Notes under the pieces: generated by a model
What the model was told of the DNA's origin: nothing
Databases searched by the model: none
Seen by the model: the letters and a program-made list of their open reading frames with translations, nothing else
Program-made: the position numbers and the translations under genes
Shown: piece after piece, positions 9,501 to 16,329 of the stretch
Layout: each line of letters begins with the position of its first letter
Position numbering within the stretch: position 1 is the first letter of the stretch
NCBI RefSeq assembly: GCF_000003605.2
Contig: NW_003113463.1
Coordinates: 126,477 to 151,031 of the forward strand
Source: Saccoglossus kowalevskii
Lineage: Eukaryota; Hemichordata; Enteropneusta; Harrimaniidae
Reading direction: 5' to 3'
Length of the DNA: 24,555 nt

Positions 9501-12500
9501 CGAAATGCGCACTGTGTGGTCTTGCAGGAGTTGGCACACTGTCACGACGCGGTTCATATGCATCTTCATAAGTTGCCGGAGAATGATGTTTCACGTCAAA
9601 ATACCGATCAGGTGTTGCCATGGATATGACATTATGGGTTGAACCATTTTGGTTAATAAGCCTTTCATTGGTTTCTATTGGCGACTTTACATGAGACGAC
9701 GGCGACACAAAATTTCCCCTAGTTGCTCCGACCTCGTTCCCGGCAGTTTGTTTCCAAAGTTTAGTTTTGTCTTGCGAGGAATTCGACATATTAAGCTCAC
9801 CAGTACGCACTGGGGTATGGCCGTGGAGAGGAGGACTGAATTGGGAAACGAACGAGTGAGTTGATGACACCGGTGACGTTGCCATGGTGACAGCGCTGGT
9901 AGGCCTATTCCATACTGCTTGTGGGGGTGCGAATTTATACGTTCCCCTATTGAGAAAAAAAAACAGGAAAGGGAGTTCAATTTGTAAAATAATGCCGATT
10001 TTACTAATTTTAAAATGTAGTCGTTCAGTCAGCGATAATTTGTACCCACGGCATTCAGTAAAACACAATAATTACAAACTATATATTACACATCAACTTG
10101 AACAAAACACCGCTTTCATGAAATCATTTGTTTGTCAATCACGTTCGCAACATTAAGTTAGCGTGAACTAATGAAGCACGAATCACGTCCTGTGCAGTTG
10201 AGCGGATTAATGATTTGTATTAGTTTTACTGAAATGAATAAAAACAATGTAAATCGTACATTGTACACAGGTGTGTGTGCCTACGAACACCTGTGACCTA
10301 CGACGAGTTCAACATCCGGGCATTTCAATGGAAAGTTGCAATTCCTTACCTTCGAACTACAAGGCGGAGATCTCTTGTCGTAGAACGTATTATTTTAGTA
10401 GCCTCTGTCAGAGCCATGTCTTTTGTCCAATCATCGTTTATCTTCACAATTACGTCATTTGTTTTAACGTTTGCCTGGGCTGCCTTGCCTGTTGATATCA
10501 ACTGAGAGATCACGTGATTTAATTTATGATTGACAGTATTGCGTTCATGCACGTGCGATTTAACAGTGCTTTGTTAGTATATGGTTAGCATTTCAGGAGT
10601 AATTATGTCGTCTTGGAGTAATTATGTCGTCTTGGGCGGAGACTTCTGCTGTGAAATAAGCAAAACAAGTCCCTGGGAACTGCCAACGTCAGAACAATAG
10701 TCTGAACACATGATTATACTGACAATGGTACATGTTTTAAAAGTCTATACGAACTACATATGTTGGAATAATTCACATAATTGTGCATACATTTGTATAT
10801 ACCATATAAATATCATCTTAATATGTAGCACGTGATTAATTGTATCCAATCACAGATGCAAATATTGGGAAACAGAATATCTCAGTGTAATTCACGCTAA
10901 ATTCTCATGGGTAAACGTGGTTCACTGTAAAGTCGATACGTGTCCAGGCGGGGGTGCTGTGTTCCGATATACTTACGTATTCTAACGAGGATGCAATCGG
11001 AAACATGAGTCGCGCCCTCTAACTTCGAGGCGTGACGTTAATGTTTGAAATGGAGGTCGTTCACATCGTCGATGTTTTAATCTGTGGTCATATGCCAATA
11101 AAACCATTTTTTTGAAAAACCCTCCTACGAAACTTTAACGTCATATAAGCTTTGTGTCGCTAGAGGGCGCTACTTCCAGGGAAGCTGCTTGGAAGCTGTA
11201 TTATTGCTTGATTTATGGCCGCCATGCTTTGACACTGATACGCATTGTTGAGGATAATATGCGAGATATTTCTGAGTTCGTGATGATGTGTTTATGTGTT
11301 AATTTTATCAACGTATGTTGAGTTACAAGACAAGTCATTCGGTTCAACGTTTAATGACTTGTTGTTGGTATGGTTGAATTCATTCCAATGAGGGCAAATA
11401 TTCTCTGACAATTGGGAGTCGTTTTTACTATGTCGACATGTTGTCAGGTTAATGCATGCGCTCTTCTTTTGTGGGACAAAATAAGTATACTAGGGGGTCT
11501 TTGTGAAACTTTAACGCCACTGTCATGAAACAGTGTAGCGAGAGGAAAGTCGTCCTGCTACCAAAAACTTAAGATGCGCAAATTCCGAGCACATATTTTC
11601 TTTATGAAAAATGGGGTTTAATATTATTACAAATGTTCTGTTTGTAAACTTTAAAAGAGTAGGAAATCGTTTCGTTTGATTGTATATAATGTTAGTATTC
11701 GTAATCTTAAACCCCACTGTCGTTAATTTAAATTGTTAACTACAGATTATGCATCTTGGCTAAGTTGCAAAGTGTGATCAGTATACAATCTTCTACGTGG
11801 GGTTCACATGAGAAGATTCACACTATATAAAAAAATATGAAACATGTTTATTTCAATAATTGGCTGAAACTAATTAATATACACCTATACTTAGTTAACA
11901 GACTATTTACCTACATGATTGGATACACATATTCAAATAAAAAAAATGTAAATTATTAATTAAATATTTTAATAATTTACATAAATTATGTACGACTTCG
12001 TTTATATCTCACGTGCATTATCGCGAGGTGGAGATGATTATATTCGTCCTGTTGAAAACTGAAGGATCATTCTTGATTCAAGTAATGGGTTATGTAATGC
12101 ATCCATGACAAATAAATCAACTTTTCGTATCAGTGTCATGATACGGCTGCCACTGTTGAGACCTTTCGAATGATTATTTTTATGATTTGTGTAAGCCATA
12201 CTAATTCAGAAGACTACTATTACATTCGACCTCATATTTTAATTTAGACAGTATACGTAGAGTATAATCCTATATTGAACTTTAACCTTTAAGTTCCGAT
12301 AACGAAAACAGCATTTGGACTTGCATATTATTTTCTGACCACCGGGTTATGAAAAACAATCCCGAAGTAGGAATTCCTCTGGACCTACTTTTTTTTTAGA
12401 TTACTACTTTTACATTGTCCCCGTAGTTTATGTTTAATTTTTATTGTTGGTGATTTAATACTGTCATTGCAATGTTGTTTTTATTTTATTATATACTAGT

Positions 12501-14672
12501 ACATATTTTAGTGGGCCTCAGGGTAGATTAGAATTCAGCTTAATAATTACTAACAGTGAATAGTGCTTTATAAAAATGTACTGACCCCCCCCCCCCCAAA
12601 TATTACATTTCAAGAATGGTTACATTTTTTTTCTTATTTGAAGAAAATATACTTGCATTTGAAATTGACTTTTTGCAACGCATATTAAGCACGTTTTTGT
12701 TTGGTATCCATATGTGTCCGTCGGTATATGATTCTTTGGTCTGTTTTTTTTTCTGAACGAATAAAATGTGAGTATTGTAAATAACTCGAAATATTCACTA
12801 AAAATGATCTTGGAGATGGGAGTACGCGATTGTACACAACCACTGTCCCTTCATACGAACGATGGTACAACGTTCTTTTTTGTAATAAGACCGTAGATAA
12901 AGTCTTTGTAACTTGGCTCAGAAACGGGGCTAGAACTCGGGAATGTTTCTCGCGCGTTTATCGGGCAACTGAACCAAACGACTGTATGTTTATTTTAATC
13001 AATTACTGGCGGATCTTGATGCATATTCAATATTATTATATATAATTATATATTATTGATCTAATATATCGATGTTTTAACATATTAATTAGCTGCATGA
13101 TTTAATACGAACTTTTAAATTTCATTTTCTGTTTATTAAATTACATCATTATTTGTTTACGTGTATTGTATGACACGGAACGAAAACGATCCTTGGAAAC
13201 CCTTTGAGATTTGATATATAATACAAGATTTACCATAAACTAAACAATTGGCCGTCTTAGTGTCATGATACGTTTGCCACTGGTGGGACCTTGGAATATA
13301 TCTGACAGTATTTTTTATGATTTATGTAAACCATACTAATTTAGAAGTCTCCGATTACACACGAAGATGTGTAAGTATTCCTCGTATTATGGATAATCTA
13401 AAAACGCTGCGGTTGATATCTTGTTGGGGGCGTGTTGATAATTACTCATATGTTTCTGTGATTAAGACAAGTGATACCTATATATACATATTTATATAAT
13501 TTTTTAAGTTTCTGAGGAAAATCCAAATCGTGTGTGTGATCTTAAAACCAGTATGTCACCATTAACATTATTGATACATGTTGGAGTCATGATACTATTT
13601 TACCGACTGTGGTGCATTTTCTGTTCCCGTGATTTGATTTTAAGTAGATTTGTTCATTTTTATGAGGGGCTTACTGTATATGCTTAACGCGTCGATGCAC
13701 TATGCATCAATATATTCTAATTTGAAAAAAATATCGCGTTGGTGCGTTTATTTTTCTGTGATTGCATACGTAATACCAGGCGGACCTTTATTCTCTCCGC
13801 GGATATAGTTATCATATTTTATGTGATATCGCATAACGGATATACGAATCATACGATTACTGCGCTGACAGTTTGCATGAGTTTAACGCATGAAATGTAC
13901 ACTGCAATAAACATCCATCCGCACAATGCTTGGGCAAGTAAACATTTATCGCCATGACTCTAAAAGCCAACATACGTTTACAGTAAAAAAGGAAGGTAAC
14001 TGGCTGGGAGTGAATAGAGAGAGAGCTGTAAATCACATTTAACCCTGTCATTGGCAGGTAACATGGGTGTGGGTGAACCGTACAACAAGGCAGTCATCTG
14101 AAACGTCAACTTTAATTTCTCGTCGAGTTGTTATTGTTTAAAGAATTCTGTCTCGCAACTCCTACAAAATGACGTTTGTTCTAAACACTCGCGTCGAATT
14201 ATGGGTTCACTACGCAATCATATACTTTAGGTTCATGGTTTTACTGTACTGTAAAGTGGGGGAACATGACCTCTGTTGACCTATATGTTTAATGACTACA
14301 TTTTAACTATGCAGGATTCGTTGGTATGTGGTAGTGTTTAAAAGGGCGATTCAAAGGCCACGTATATACTACCTGTAAGCTGAATAGGTGCTCATACCAA
14401 TTAAGACGATACCCCGCCACAGTTGTACTGCATTTAGAACTCAATATTTGCAATGTTTTTTATTTTTATTTTAACAATTCGGGCGAGATTTTAATCAATT
14501 TAAATGTATATTTACGAAAAACAGGAGTACATTAAATAACACATGGTTTGATTAACGACAGATCGGTGAAGTGTCCTACCTTATATACAGTAAGCGGCTC
14601 GTTCGATTCGACGCCTCCTTTAACGCGAAATCCCCAAGGGCCTTCCCCCGATAGGGTGACTGCGAAATCCAT
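3320..14672 (-). CDS. PDZ/ZM-type ALP-Enigma (PDLIM/Zasp/Cypher-like) protein without LIM domains; whole gene model
   Basis: The model joins exons 14672-14580, 10501-10350, 9946-8197, 7392-7055 and 3530-3320, giving 847 residues. Residues 1-82 are a PDZ domain starting two to five residues after Met and containing GPWGFRVKGG, as in PDLIM proteins. Residues 83-777 are polar and probably disordered, with a ZM-like motif NPYKQLYSRAEI at 395-406 and repeated YSDxE-type motifs. Residues 789-846 resemble the PDLIM pre-LIM (DUF4749) tail. Family members bind alpha-actinin and anchor actin at Z-discs, stress fibres or adhesions; that role here is inferred. The usual LIM domain(s) are missing: the frame ends at TAG. 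LIM-less family forms exist elsewhere (short Cypher isoforms; fly Zasp66 and Zasp67). Synaptopodin-2-like proteins have a similar PDZ, but the ZM-like motif and tail favour PDLIM/Zasp. Orthology to one vertebrate paralogue cannot be decided, so no symbol is given. Confidence 0.88.
4023..4107 (-). mobile_element. Truncated, internally deleted copy of the 5721-5886 TTAA repeat
   Basis: The plus strand reads TTAAGTGGGAGGGTCGTCAC and continues through CTGCGCACGCGCGG. This matches the reverse complement of the right end of the 5721-5886 element almost base for base. It then jumps to GGGTAGA plus CGCTATGGCCATCTGACGCA, which are two separate internal blocks of the other copy. The final 26 or so bases of the opposite end are missing. 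It lies in opposite orientation to the 5721 copy and has lost one terminal inverted repeat. Confidence 0.75.
5124..5137 (+). promoter_or_regulatory. CTCF-like core motif CCACAAGAGGGCGC
   Basis: A full match to the CTCF core consensus CCASYAGRKGGCRS, except A at the Y position. It lies in intron 4. Its near twin at 2777-2790 is in the opposite orientation, on the other side of the last exon. Binding is unproven. Confidence 0.4.
5450..5495. repeat. Imperfect inverted repeat (hairpin)
   Basis: GCGGTTAATGGTT pairs with AACCATTAACGC across about 20 bases, with one bulged G. It could form a stem of about 12 bp. It lies within intron 4, 230 bp from the TTAA element; no further function is evident. 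Confidence 0.55.
5721..5886. mobile_element. 166-bp TTAA-bounded MITE (piggyBac-like)
   Basis: Both ends are TTAA. Inside them are inverted repeats of about 28 bp: AGCGGGGGGAGTCGTCACCT on the left, and AGCGGGAGGGTCGTCACCTG as the reverse complement of the right, each followed by GCGCAYGCG. There is no coding capacity. TTAA target duplication is the hallmark of piggyBac-type transposition, so a non-autonomous piggyBac-like MITE is the simplest reading; the superfamily is inferred. It has a truncated relative at 4023-4107 and a longer, diverged one at 23846-24145. Confidence 0.75.
7055..7392 (-). CDS. PDLIM-like gene, exon 4
   Basis: The acceptor TTATTACAG lies before 7392 and the donor CT|GTAAGT follows 7055. 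The 338 nt are read in phase 0 from exon 3 and end with two bases of codon 778 (Leu). Residues 666-777 start RRNATPFSSEDKN. They include a His-rich stretch (HFPTHTHLHGP) and a second NP-Y-S-type motif, YTNPQYFSESEAEYY (724-738), followed by TYSDSG. These continue the motif series of exon 3. No known domain is present. The exact frame match with both neighbours supports it as a real exon; its in-frame ATG at 7269 is internal, not a start. Confidence 0.82.
7393..8196 (-). other. Intron 3 of the PDLIM-like gene
   Basis: 804 bp with consensus GTAAGT donor and TTATTACAG acceptor. It contains a 153-bp inverted-repeat element (7450-7602). Nothing else recognisable. Confidence 0.85.
7450..7602. mobile_element. 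153-bp inverted-repeat element (MITE-like) in intron 3
   Basis: The left arm GGGTGTGCTTAAACCGAAGA is matched by the reverse complement of the right end, GGGTGTGTTTAAACCGAAGA; both continue ACGAA. The arms are about 28 bp with one mismatch in the first 20. The centre holds a 22-bp direct repeat, TGTTATGATTAAACAGTATG plus AA, at 7484-7505 and 7533-7554. No target-site duplication is obvious. The transcript could form a long hairpin. Confidence 0.7.
8197..9946 (-). CDS. PDLIM-like gene, large exon 3 (disordered linker with ZM-like and YSDxE motifs)
   Basis: The acceptor is a long T-rich tract ending CTCAATAG before 9946; the donor is a perfect GTAAGT at 8196-8191. The 1,750 nt give residues 82-665. 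The exon starts GTYKFAPPQAVWNRP, comparable to the VWSP segment after the PDZ in PDLIM1. The rest is rich in Ser, Arg, Gln, Pro and Tyr, with no hydrophobic core visible. A ZM-like motif NPYKQLYSRAEI lies at residues 395-406 (9009-8974). Around it are YHSDGE (336), YYSDVED (421), NHSDIEG (441), FYSDTED (464), MSDTEAI (559), YSEGD (577) and QYSDY at the 3' end. These look like degenerate copies of one short acidic motif. Stop-free plus-strand frames opposite this exon are shadows. A single 1.75-kb exon here is unusual, since PDLIM genes typically divide the linker among several small exons. Confidence 0.88.
9878..9891. promoter_or_regulatory. RFX X-box-like sequence inside exon 3
   Basis: GTTGCCATGGTGAC fits the RFX X-box pattern RYYNYY-N(1-3)-RRNRAC. 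It overlaps coding sequence for VTMATS near the 5' end of exon 3, so it may be coincidence of the codons. A better X-box lies upstream of the gene at 15908-15921. Confidence 0.2.
9947..10349 (-). other. Intron 2 of the PDLIM-like gene
   Basis: 403 bp, bounded by GTAAGG and a T-rich tract ending CAATAG. No internal feature recognised. Confidence 0.85.
10350..10501 (-). CDS. PDLIM-like gene, coding exon 2 (second half of PDZ)
   Basis: The acceptor CTCTCAG lies just before 10501 and the donor AAG|GTAAGG follows 10350. The 152 nt give residues 32-81 plus two bases of codon 82. The sequence LISTGKAAQANVKTNDVIVK continues the PDZ strands, then helix alphaB and the final strand LRLVVRR. GKAAQA and NDVIVKIN match the usual PDLIM pattern GKAAQAGV..GDxVxxI. 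At the alphaB1 position, where PDLIM PDZs usually have His, this protein has Leu (residue 62, codon 10411-10409), which may change ligand class. The phase (2) joins correctly to exon 3 to encode Arg82. Confidence 0.9.
10596..10633. repeat. 19-bp perfect tandem duplication
   Basis: GGAGTAATTATGTCGTCTT occurs twice in direct tandem without a mismatch. This suggests a recent slippage or duplication event. Confidence 0.9.
11012..11170. mobile_element. 159-bp inverted-repeat element with GCGCCCTCTA ends
   Basis: The left end GCGCCCTCTA is exactly mirrored by TAGAGGGCGC at the right end. Inside both ends the order continues with TGACGTTAATGTTTG on the left and TGACGTTAAAGTTTC (reverse complement) on the right. 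It is a small palindromic, non-coding element, best read as a MITE. The right end overlaps a CTCF-like core (CGCTAGAGGGCGC). Confidence 0.6.
11501..11552. repeat. Partial copy related to the right end of the 11012-11170 element
   Basis: GTGAAACTTTAACGCCA followed by TGTAGCGAGAGG resembles ACGAAACTTTAACGTCA followed by TGTCGCTAGAGG of the element 350 bp upstream. The CACTG...CAGTG inverted repeat between these blocks is unique to this copy. Short match, so only moderate support. Confidence 0.4.
11946..11982. repeat. Perfect 14-bp inverted repeat with 9-nt loop
   Basis: ATGTAAATTATTAA is followed after nine bases by its exact complement TTAATAATTTACAT. All pairs but three are A-T. It could extrude as a cruciform or form an RNA hairpin; no function is known. 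Confidence 0.7.
12131..12212. repeat. Dispersed direct repeat, copy 1 (about 85 bp)
   Basis: Starts AGTGTCATGATACG, then GCCACTG.TG.GACCTT, and ends TTTTTATGATTTGTGTAAGC plus CATACTAATTCAGAAG. The same blocks recur in order at 13258-13347. Probably two copies of an unclassified transposon, or an old segmental duplication. Confidence 0.7.
12585..12597. repeat. C13 homopolymer
   Basis: Thirteen consecutive C residues on the plus strand (G on the gene's strand), in intron 1. Likely unstable in length and prone to sequencing error. Confidence 0.9.
12926..12976 (-). repeat. Possible tRNA-derived SINE relic
   Basis: On the minus strand TGGTTCAGTTGC (12976-12965) resembles a pol III A box. After 26 bases GAGTTCTAGCCCC (12938-12926) resembles a B box (consensus GGTTCGANNCC). 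The order and spacing are tRNA-like, but the stems are poorly conserved, so this is not a functional tRNA gene. A decayed SINE head is the best guess, and it could be chance. Confidence 0.3.
13258..13347. repeat. Dispersed direct repeat, copy 2 (about 90 bp)
   Basis: Matches 12131-12212 in the same orientation, about 1,127 bp away: AGTGTCATGATACG, GCCACTG, GGGACCTT, TTTTTATGATTTATGTAAAC and CATACTAATTTAGAAG in order. A shorter related string (GTCATGATACTATTTTACCG) occurs at 13586-13605 and may be a third remnant. Confidence 0.7.
14580..14672 (-). CDS. PDLIM-like gene, coding exon 1 (start codon and first half of PDZ)
   Basis: The ATG at 14672-14670 is the only in-frame Met before the PDZ. 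It has a strong Kozak context (G at -3, G at +4). It starts the protein MDFAVTLSGEGPWGFRVKGG, matching how PDLIM proteins begin directly with the first PDZ strand. GPWGF is the carboxylate-binding loop. The exon ends AAG|GTAGGA, phase 0, after VYK (residue 31). PDLIM PDZ sequences read ..SISR|LTPGGKAA.. at this point and this gene reads ..TVYK|LISTGKAA.., so the split falls between the second strand and its following turn. Upstream a 5' UTR continues. A TTTTAG acceptor (exon from 14707) combined with a GTAAGT donor at 14793-14788 would give an 86-bp 5' UTR intron, but this is uncertain. Confidence 0.9.
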
Positions 14673-14850
14673 TTCCACGTTGAGGATACGACCACTCCCG
14701 TGTTTTACTAAAAGTGATATAAACACACGTCATATAAGTAATACGCACAAATTAAAATCAAATTAGACAAAATCACGTTTTTTGTGAACTTACATGAATA
14801 GCAGCTCCCAGCTAGTTTGTTTGGGAAGAACACTTACAGGCAAACGTTAT
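14673..14850 (-). promoter_or_regulatory. Probable 5' UTR and promoter-proximal region of the PDLIM-like gene
   Basis: On the minus strand two consensus donors (GTAAGT at 14837-14832 and 14793-14788) and an acceptor-like TTTTAG at 14713-14708 lie between the NRF1-type site and the start codon. They could bound a short first intron of 86 or about 130 bp. No TATA box is placed convincingly. The transcription start cannot be read from sequence. Confidence 0.35.
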
Positions 14851-14862
14851 TGCGCATGCGCA
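14851..14862. promoter_or_regulatory. NRF1-type palindrome TGCGCATGCGCA
   Basis: A perfect match to YGCGCAYGCGCR, about 180 bp upstream of the start codon of the minus-strand gene. NRF1 sites in animals are strongly tied to transcription start sites, so it may mark the promoter. Related GCATGCG strings are common in this window's repeats, which weakens the case. Confidence 0.45.
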
Positions 14863-15676
14863 TTTCATACGTTCGATCATAGACGCTCCAGTAGAGTCTA
14901 TGGTTCGATTTATCATGTCTCTTTCCGGAGGCGCAAATAAACAAACAAATATGTCGACGTCACAACATCAACTGTGTTTGTCAAGTTTTTCCTCATTTTG
15001 AAAGATTGATTCCAAGTACTGAGCATACAAGAAGGCGACAACACAAATAAAAGTCAAGTTTGTCAGGTCGAAACCTAACAATAGAGTATTTTCAACTTAA
15101 AAGTCTGCTCACAGTGCAACAATGAGTTCGGTGTCTTCCGTCAACAGACGTTACTAGTAAGCTTCGTGCACAGAAACTACAGCATGCTAGCCACGATAGC
15201 ATTTACACCAATTTAGTTTCACCTCGGCCAATGAAACAAGTAAACACAGACTATTATACATGTTCCCACGTCTGAGCAGTGTTTAATTGCTCTTTGATGA
15301 CGTGAGGTAAATTTTCTTTCAGGCTCTCCTGCTCGGATTTCTAGTCAATCTCAAACAAAGCTCTGTGGAACCGTTGACTCTCCCGTTATGGTGTCACTGC
15401 GCTCACAAGACCGTGCATTTTGAATTGCGTCACGTACACGTGAAAGCATAGAAGAAAGTATTGTTACGTAGCTCGCGAGTCTGAACCACATTTCAAGCGT
15501 TTAAACTGCTTGTTCCCCAAGGTTATTCAGCAGCAGGTTATACGTTCTACTTTTTACACTGCATGGCTCCCTTGTGGAGCCTCCTTCAAACTGAAGTGTT
15601 TCTTTGCCAACAAAACATTGATCAAAACACGTCCACGAGTTCCCGGGTGAGATTATAACGCAGGACACATACATAT

Positions 15677-15749
15677 AACTGTAAAAGGAGTATTGTTAAT
15701 AATTCCGAGTGGTACTCTTAATGGCTCTCCTTAAAATACCCTTACAGTT
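15677..15749. repeat. 73-bp imperfect hairpin
   Basis: AACTGTAAAAGGAGTATTGT pairs with the reverse complement of the right arm, AACTGTAAGGGTATTTTAAG, with small bulges. The loop is about 30 bases. It could be a tiny MITE, since the AACTGTAA ends recall the ACTGTAAAACAC ends of the 20564 element, or simply a foldable RNA segment. Confidence 0.5.
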
Positions 15750-15907
15750 TTACCACTTATTTCATGATCAATAACAACCGATGTTCAAAATGAACGTTTC
15801 CATTGTTTAGTCAGTTGTTGCCATTCGTTTGTTTCGTGTTCTTGAACTTGTAAATTTCCCTATACTACTTTTGTATGAAGATCTGCTGTTGGGTATGTTA
15901 TTTCCAC

Positions 15908-15921
15908 GTTACCATGGAAAC
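15908..15921. promoter_or_regulatory. Perfect RFX X-box GTTACCATGGAAAC
   Basis: Matches the X-box consensus (GTTRCCATGGNAAC) at all 14 positions, about 1.2 kb upstream of the start codon. X-boxes regulate ciliary genes through RFX factors in animals. No ciliary gene is seen here, so its relevance is unknown. Confidence 0.35.
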
Positions 15922-16054
15922 TGTGTCTCGTCTTTTAATATTAACTAACTATTGCAAGATAAGACAATTTTGAAAAAGACTTTAAAAAAATTGTTGACCA
16001 TTTTTTTAGTAGCGATTTAAATAATAATCTAATTTATTTTATCACCGTGTACTG

Positions 16055-16310
16055 CGGAATACGAACAATGTTCAGAAACTGGACACGTGACCAAACCGAT
16101 CACGTGACCAGTCTTACTTGTTGAACCATTGCACAATACAGAATGCCAACAATGTTCATTTGCAACACGTGACCAATCTAACACGCTGTTTCAATGCACA
16201 CTATCGAATGCGAACAATGTTCAGAGACTTGTCACGTGAGCAACCTAATTTATTGTACCACTTTTCAGAAACTGGCTCATCTAACTTGTTGTACCGTTGT
16301 CACAAAACCT
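16055..16310. repeat. Degenerate tandem repeat (period about 65 bp) carrying CACGTG E-boxes
   Basis: Three units begin GAATRCSAACAATGTTCA, at 16057, 16141 and 16206, and continue to CACGTGACC, then CTAA..TTGTT..CCATTGCACA. A fourth, weaker unit starts near 16266. CACGTG occurs at 16084, 16101, 16166 and 16233. The first unit has an extra 17-bp duplication of the E-box block. Confidence 0.75.
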
Positions 16311-16329
16311 GGACACACTGCAAGTTTTA

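Larger units (their letters stand above)
10502..14579 (-). other. Intron 1 of the PDLIM-like gene
   Basis: This 4,078-bp intron splits the PDZ domain (GTAGGA donor, CTCTCAG acceptor). The domain aligns without a gap across it, so no constitutive exon is missing. It contains a 19-bp duplication, a 159-bp inverted-repeat element and a fragment of the same, a perfect AT hairpin, a dispersed direct repeat of about 85 bp, a C13 run and a tRNA-like relic. Long intron 1 often holds enhancers, but none can be named here. Confidence 0.85.
14900..16050. other. Upstream non-coding region
   Basis: No open frame of note. It contains a CCAAT motif near 15230-15236, CRE-like half sites, a hairpin (15677-15749) and an X-box (15908-15921). 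It is probably the distal promoter or upstream flank of the PDLIM-like gene, unless further 5' exons lie beyond it. Confidence 0.4.

Noticed and set aside
9333-9569. Second minus-strand frame within exon 3
   Set aside because: Alternative-frame overlap with the main coding frame, with no family motif.
12926-12976. Functional tRNA gene
   Set aside because: Box sequences are degenerate and no acceptor or anticodon stem can be paired.
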